Assembly: GCF_000284255.1 (NCBI RefSeq)
Contig: NC_017075.1
Span: 3,782,001 to 3,846,000, forward strand
Origin: Rubrivivax gelatinosus IL144
GTDB taxonomy: Bacteria > Pseudomonadota > Gammaproteobacteria > Burkholderiales > Burkholderiaceae_C
Direction of reading: 5' to 3'
DNA: 64,000 nucleotides
Positions within the stretch are counted from its first letter, which is position 1; the number at the start of each line of letters is the position of its first letter. The notes under the pieces were generated by a model, which worked only from the letters and a program-made list of their open reading frames with translations, was not told the DNA's origin and did no database searches. Shown one piece after another: positions 60,133 to 64,000 of the stretch. The position numbers were made by a program, and so were the translations under genes.

Positions 60133-61016
60133 CACAGGGCCCCCAGCGCGCGCTTGCGCCGTTCCATCATGCGCCAGATGAAGGGCGTGAAGATCAGCTG
60201 CATCGCCAGTTCCATCTTGCCGCCGGGCACGACGATGGTGTTCGCACGCGACATCCACGAGTCGTTGATCATGTTCAGCAGGTAGGGGAAGTCGATGCCC
60301 TTCGGGTTGGCGAAGCGGATCACGCACAGGCTCTCGTCGGGCTGCGGGATGTCGCGCGCGATGAAGGGGTTGGAGGTGTCGACGACCGGCACACGCTGGA
60401 AGTTCACGTGGGTGTGCGTGAACTGCGGGACGATGTAGTGCACGTAGTCCGGCATGCGGCGCAGGATGGTGTCGGTCACCGCCTCGGTCGAATAGCCGCG
60501 CACGTTCTTGTCGCGGTAGAGCTTCTGGATCCACTCCAGGTTGATCACCGGGACGACGCCGATCAGCAGGTCGGGGTAGCGCGCGATGTCGACCTCGGGC
60601 GTCACGACGGCGCCGTGCAGGCCTTCGTAGAACATCAGGTCCGTGCCGGCCTCGATGTCTTCCCAGGGCGTGAAGGTGCCGGGCTCCTGGCCGTAGGGCG
60701 CGGCCTCGACCGGGTCGTGCAGGTACTTGCGGCTGCGGCCGATGCCGGTTTCGCCGTAGCTGCGGAACAGCTGTTCCAGCTCGGGGAAGAGGTTGTTCTC
60801 GGGGCCGAAGTGGCTGAAGTGCTTGTTGCCGACTTTCTCGGCTTCCAGCATCTTGAGCCGCATCTCGTTGCGGTCGTAGCGGTGGAAGCTGTCGCCTTCG
60901 ACGATGGCGGCCTTGATGTTCTCGCGGCGGAAGATGTTGCTGAACGTGCGCGTCACCGACGTGGTGCCGGCACCCGACGATCCGGTGATCGCGATGATGG
61001 GGTGGCGTTCGGACAT
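60132..61016 (-). CDS. cbbP: Phosphoribulokinase
   Basis: 294 residues, the bacterial octameric type. P-loop GSSGAGTT at 12-19, [42 protein letters not shown] and [14 protein letters not shown]. Makes ribulose-1,5-bisphosphate from ribulose-5-phosphate and ATP, a marker of a working Calvin cycle. 14 bp after cbbF and coupled to cbbT. Confidence 0.97.
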   Translation of the reverse strand: MSERHPIIAITGSSGAGTTSVTRTFSNIFRRENIKAAIVEGDSFHRYDRNEMRLKMLEAEKVGNKHFSHFGPENNLFPELEQLFRSYGETGIGRSRKYLHDPVEAAPYGQEPGTFTPWEDIEAGTDLMFYEGLHGAVVTPEVDIARYPDLLIGVVPVINLEWIQKLYRDKNVRGYSTEAVTDTILRRMPDYVHYIVPQFTHTHVNFQRVPVVDTSNPFIARDIPQPDESLCVIRFANPKGIDFPYLLNMINDSWMSRANTIVVPGGKMELAMQLIFTPFIWRMMERRKRALGAL

Positions 61017-61030
61017 GCTTGTCTTTCTCT

Positions 61031-62125
61031 TCAGTCTCTGAACAGGCTGCGTTCGGCGAACAGCGGGTTGCACGGTTCGCGCTCGGCGGGTTCGTGGTGG
61101 TAGCGCTCGATGCGCTCCACTTCGTTCTTGGAGCCGAACACCAGGCCGATGCGCTGGTGCAGCGAGCTCGGCTTGACGCCCAGCACCGGCTGCCGGCCGG
61201 TGGAGGCGCGGCCGCCGGCCTGCTCCATCACGAAGCCGATCGGGTTGGCCTCGTAGAGCAGGCGCAGGCGGCCGCTCTTGCTCGGGTCCTTGGTGTCGCG
61301 CGGGTACATGAAGACGCCGCCGCGCATCAGGATGCGGTGCGCCTCGGCGACCATGCTGGCGATCCAGCGCATGTTGAAGTCGCGCCCGCGCGGGCCGGTC
61401 TTGCCGGCCAGGCATTCGTCGACGTAGCGCTTGACCGGCGGCTCCCAGAAGCGGCTGTTGGAGCTGTTGATCGCGAACTCGTGCGTGTCCGCCGGCACGC
61501 GCAGGTTCGGGTGCGTCAGCACGAACTCGCCGAGGTTGTGGTTCAGCGTGAAGCCGACGACGCCGTTGCCGACGGTCAGCACCAGCATCGTCACCGGGCC
61601 GTAGATCGCGTAGCCGGCGGCCACCTGCTCGGTGCCGGGCTGCAGGAAGTCGTCGACGGTGACCTCGCGGCCCGAGTCGAGCACCGCCTGCGGCGCACGC
61701 AGGATCGAGAAGATGCTGCCGACCGAGACGTTGACGTCGATGTTGCTGGAGCCGTCCAGCGGGTCGAAGGTCAGCAGGTACTTGCCGCGCGGGTAGTTGC
61801 CCGGAATCTGGTGCGGCGTCTCCATCTCCTCGGAGGCCATGCCGGCGAGATGACCGTTCCACTCGTTCATGCGCAGGAAGATCTCGTTGGACAGCACGTC
61901 CAGCGGCTTCTGCACCTCGCCCTGCACGTTGACGGCGCCACCCGCGGCCGTGACCTCCGGCGCCAGCGAATCGCCCAGCACGCCGAAGGAGACGATGCGG
62001 CCGATGGCCTTGCAGGCCAGCGAGATGTCGAGGATCAGCGCGTTGAGGTCGCCGCTGGCGTTCGGGAAGCGGCGACGCTCCTCGATCAGGTAGCGGGTCA
62101 GCGTCCAGCGTTGGGACAAGGGCAT
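61031..62125 (-). CDS. cbbF: Class I fructose-1,6-bisphosphatase
   Basis: 364 residues. Motifs: [20 protein letters not shown] (metal binding), [57 protein letters not shown] and [20 protein letters not shown]. Its position before cbbP marks it as the Calvin-cycle copy, probably acting on sedoheptulose bisphosphate too. ATG 62125 matches the family start [16 protein letters not shown]. Confidence 0.95.
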   Translation of the reverse strand: MPLSQRWTLTRYLIEERRRFPNASGDLNALILDISLACKAIGRIVSFGVLGDSLAPEVTAAGGAVNVQGEVQKPLDVLSNEIFLRMNEWNGHLAGMASEEMETPHQIPGNYPRGKYLLTFDPLDGSSNIDVNVSVGSIFSILRAPQAVLDSGREVTVDDFLQPGTEQVAAGYAIYGPVTMLVLTVGNGVVGFTLNHNLGEFVLTHPNLRVPADTHEFAINSSNSRFWEPPVKRYVDECLAGKTGPRGRDFNMRWIASMVAEAHRILMRGGVFMYPRDTKDPSKSGRLRLLYEANPIGFVMEQAGGRASTGRQPVLGVKPSSLHQRIGLVFGSKNEVERIERYHHEPAEREPCNPLFAERSLFRD

Positions 62126-62160
62126 GGTGGGCTTTCTGACGGGAGAGTAGGAAAGCAGGT

Positions 62161-63111
62161 CTAGCGCTCGGCGGTCTGGAACAGACGGCTGGCGAGGATG
62201 TCCTCCGGGGCCAGCGTCGTCAGGTCGGCTTCGGTGAGCGCGCGGTCGCGCTCGGCGAACAGCCTCGAGGCCTGGCGCAGGCGCATGCGGTCGAGCGCGT
62301 TGCGCACGCTGCGCGCGTTGGCGAAGTTGGGCTGCGCCAGGCGCAGCTCCAGGTATTCGGCGAAGGCCTCGCGCGTGCCCGGGCCGAAGCGGTAGTTCAT
62401 GCCGCTGGTCATGCGGTCGGCGATCTGCAGCAGTTCCTCGCCCGAATAGTCCGGGAAGTCGAGGTGGTGCGCGATGCGCGAGCTCATGCCGGGGTTGGAC
62501 TTGAAGAAGGTGTCCATGCGGTCCTTGTAGCCTGCGAGGATCACGACGAGGTCGTCGCGCTGGTTCTCCATCACCTGCAGCAGGATCTCGATGGCTTCCT
62601 GGCCGTAGTCGCGTTCGTTCTCGGGGCGGTACAGGTAGTAGGCCTCGTCGATGAACAGCACGCCGCCCATCGCCTTCTTCAGCACTTCCTTGGTCTTGGG
62701 CGCGGTGTGGCCGATGTACTGGCCGACGAGGTCGTCGCGCGTCACGGCGACGAGGTGGCCCTTTCGCACGTAGCCCAGGCGGTGGAGGATCTCGGCCATG
62801 CGCAGCGCCACCGTCGTCTTGCCGGTGCCGGGGTTGCCGGTGAAGCACATGTGCAGGCTGGGCATTTGCGCCGCCAGGCCCAGGTTCAGCCGCAGCTTGT
62901 CGATGACCAGCAGTGCGGCGATGTCGCGGATGCGCTGCTTGACCGGCGCCAGGCCGACGAGGTCGTGCTCGAGCTCGTCCATCACCGCCTCGACCTGGCT
63001 TTGCGCCAGCACCTCGCCGACGGTGCGCGGCACCGGCTTGGCCTCGTCCTGCGCCGGCGCGGCCGGCGCGCTGATCGCGGCGCCGGGGATCGAATACAGC
63101 GGCGCGCCCAT
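62161..63111 (-). CDS. cbbX: Red-type RuBisCO activase CbbX
   Basis: 316 residues. AAA+ protein with [20 protein letters not shown], Walker [20 protein letters not shown], the CbbX stretch [20 protein letters not shown], Walker [21 protein letters not shown] and [16 protein letters not shown]. CbbX remodels inhibited red-type RuBisCO by pulling on the large-subunit tail, which fits the red-type small subunit at the window edge. ATG 63111 shares one base with the rpe stop. Confidence 0.96.
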   Translation of the reverse strand: MGAPLYSIPGAAISAPAAPAQDEAKPVPRTVGEVLAQSQVEAVMDELEHDLVGLAPVKQRIRDIAALLVIDKLRLNLGLAAQMPSLHMCFTGNPGTGKTTVALRMAEILHRLGYVRKGHLVAVTRDDLVGQYIGHTAPKTKEVLKKAMGGVLFIDEAYYLYRPENERDYGQEAIEILLQVMENQRDDLVVILAGYKDRMDTFFKSNPGMSSRIAHHLDFPDYSGEELLQIADRMTSGMNYRFGPGTREAFAEYLELRLAQPNFANARSVRNALDRMRLRQASRLFAERDRALTEADLTTLAPEDILASRLFQTAER

Positions 63112-63788
63112 CAGACGAACTCCTTCTGGTCGCGGCGCGCCAGCTCGGCGCGCATCGCGGCGATGACCGCGGCGTAGTCCGGCTGGCTGAAGATCGCGCT
63201 GCCGGCGACGAAGGTGTCGGCCCCGGCATCGGCCACGCGCCGGATGTTGTCGACCTTGATGCCGCCGTCGACTTCCAGCCGGATGTCGCGGCCGCTGGCG
63301 TCGATGATCTGGCGCGCCTTCTCGATCTTGCGCAGCGCGCTGTCGATGAACGACTGCCCGCCGAAGCCCGGGTTGACGCTCATGATCAGCACCAGATCGA
63401 CCTTGTCGATCACCCACTCCAGCACATCCAGCGGCTCGGCGGGGTTGAACACCAGGCCCGCCTGGCAGCCTTCGGCCTTGATCAGCTGCAGCGTGCGGTC
63501 GACGTGCGTGCTGGCGTCGGGATGGAAGCTCACGAGATCCGCGCCGGCCTTGGCGAAGGCCGTGGCCAGCGCGTCCACCGGCTGCACCATCAGGTGCACG
63601 TCGATCGGCGCCTCGGTGTGCCGGCGCAATGCCTGGCAGACCATCGGCCCGAAAGTCAGGTTTGGGACGTAATGGTTGTCCATCACGTCGAAGTGGATCC
63701 AGTCGGCGCCGGCGGCGACCACCGCTCGCACCTCCTCGCCCAAGCGGGCGAAGTCGGCCGACAGGATCGAGGGTGCGATGCGGTACAC
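63111..63788 (-). CDS. rpe: Ribulose-phosphate 3-epimerase
   Basis: 225 residues, TIM barrel: [65 protein letters not shown] and [12 protein letters not shown], with the metal-binding His and Asp residues. Converts xylulose-5-phosphate and ribulose-5-phosphate (CbbE role). The start is GTG 63788 after the ribosome site ggagg. Placed 13 bp after cbbS, so part of the operon. Confidence 0.95.
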   Translation of the reverse strand: MYRIAPSILSADFARLGEEVRAVVAAGADWIHFDVMDNHYVPNLTFGPMVCQALRRHTEAPIDVHLMVQPVDALATAFAKAGADLVSFHPDASTHVDRTLQLIKAEGCQAGLVFNPAEPLDVLEWVIDKVDLVLIMSVNPGFGGQSFIDSALRKIEKARQIIDASGRDIRLEVDGGIKVDNIRRVADAGADTFVAGSAIFSQPDYAAVIAAMRAELARRDQKEFV

Positions 63789-63801
63789 GGCGCCTCCGGG
63801 G

Positions 63802-64000
63802 TCAGTAGCGTTGCGCTTCCGGCTTGTCGGTCGCGTAGCTGTGGACCGTGTAGCGCATCGAGCGGCCGTTGACCTCCTGGCGCACGACGCCGAAGCCGGG
63901 CTCGGTCGGCGGCCGGTTGACGAGGAAGCTCATCGCGATCGACTCGATGCCCCGGGTCGAATCGAAGGCCATCAGGCGGATGTAGTGGTTGGGGAAGGTC
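63802..64000 (-). CDS. cbbS: RuBisCO small subunit, red-type (form IC), 3' part
   Basis: Only the last 65 residues are inside the window; the 5' end is beyond 64000. The minus-strand frame reads [39 protein letters not shown] and [18 protein letters not shown] to a TGA at 63802-63804. The FxVNRPxxEPGFxxxRQE segment and the long tail ending in RYTxHSYA are typical of red-type (form IC/ID) small subunits, whose C-terminal extension is missing in green-type enzymes. It agrees with cbbX and cbbY downstream. The large subunit should lie just upstream. Confidence 0.9.
   Translation of the reverse strand, partial: TFPNHYIRLMAFDSTRGIESIAMSFLVNRPPTEPGFGVVRQEVNGRSMRYTVHSYATDKPEAQRY

Overview
The window is very GC-rich (about 70 percent by eye) and gene-dense. 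Gene content and order point to a betaproteobacterium of the Burkholderiales, most like the Rubrivivax/Leptothrix group. That placement rests on a red-type (form IC) Calvin-cycle operon with cbbX, a group 1d uptake hydrogenase with a regulatory hydrogenase, a PEP-CTERM protein, FMN- and FAD-linked lactate dehydrogenases, and gmk-rpoZ-spoT-greB order. It is an inference from gene content; no 16S or marker comparison was possible.

Layout. 1-2928: membrane-anchored Ser/Thr kinase with a TPR tail, open at the window edge. 2930-4886 (minus): truncated hemoglobin, FlhG/MinD-like ATPase and a diguanylate cyclase, translationally coupled. 5084-7769: cheR-cheD-cheB, followed by a TauE/SafE permease. 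8689-14250: housekeeping block (hemW, rdgB, rph), then a PP2C phosphatase and Ser/Thr kinase pair divergent from yicC. 14283-20426 (minus): GDSL lipoprotein and the lactate operon lldP-lldR-lldD-dld, with two LldR-type operators upstream. 20801-22905 (minus): thiC under a TPP riboswitch. 22935-24796 (minus): bactofilin, M23 peptidase, bactofilin. 25596-29342: acetaldehyde dehydrogenase divergent from an AcoR-type sigma-54 activator, with a matching -24/-12 promoter and an upstream inverted repeat. 29377-33914: gmk, rpoZ (with an intrinsic terminator), a frameshifted PEP-CTERM gene, spoT and convergent greB. 33946-36065: queuosine-precursor transporter, caspase-like protease and YjdF-like membrane protein.

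36298-55583 is one long hydrogenase cluster: hupS-L-E-C, a HigA-like HTH gene, hupD-F-G-H-I-J-K, hypA-B-F-C-D-E, an unrelated Ig-fold lipoprotein gene, then hupR/hoxA-hupU-hupV. The small subunit carries the two extra cysteines of oxygen-tolerant enzymes. HypB carries its histidine stretch inside the GTPase domain rather than near the N-terminus. HypF is reduced to its carbamoyltransferase domain. The expected sensor kinase (HupT/HoxJ) is absent.

55594-64000 (minus) meets it tail to tail: cbbS (partial, at the window edge), rpe/cbbE, cbbX, cbbF, cbbP, cbbT, cbbZ, cbbA, cbbY. Hydrogen oxidation would supply electrons and energy, and the Calvin cycle would fix CO2, so the right-hand 28 kb reads as a hydrogen-driven autotrophy island.

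No wholly new system was recognised. The strongest leads are the internal His-rich loop of HypB, the short HypF, the kinase-less hydrogen-sensing module, the antitoxin-like gene inside the hup operon, the paired LldR operators, and several genes whose -10 element sits so close to the start codon that they may be leaderless. No tRNA, rRNA, CRISPR array or insertion sequence was found.
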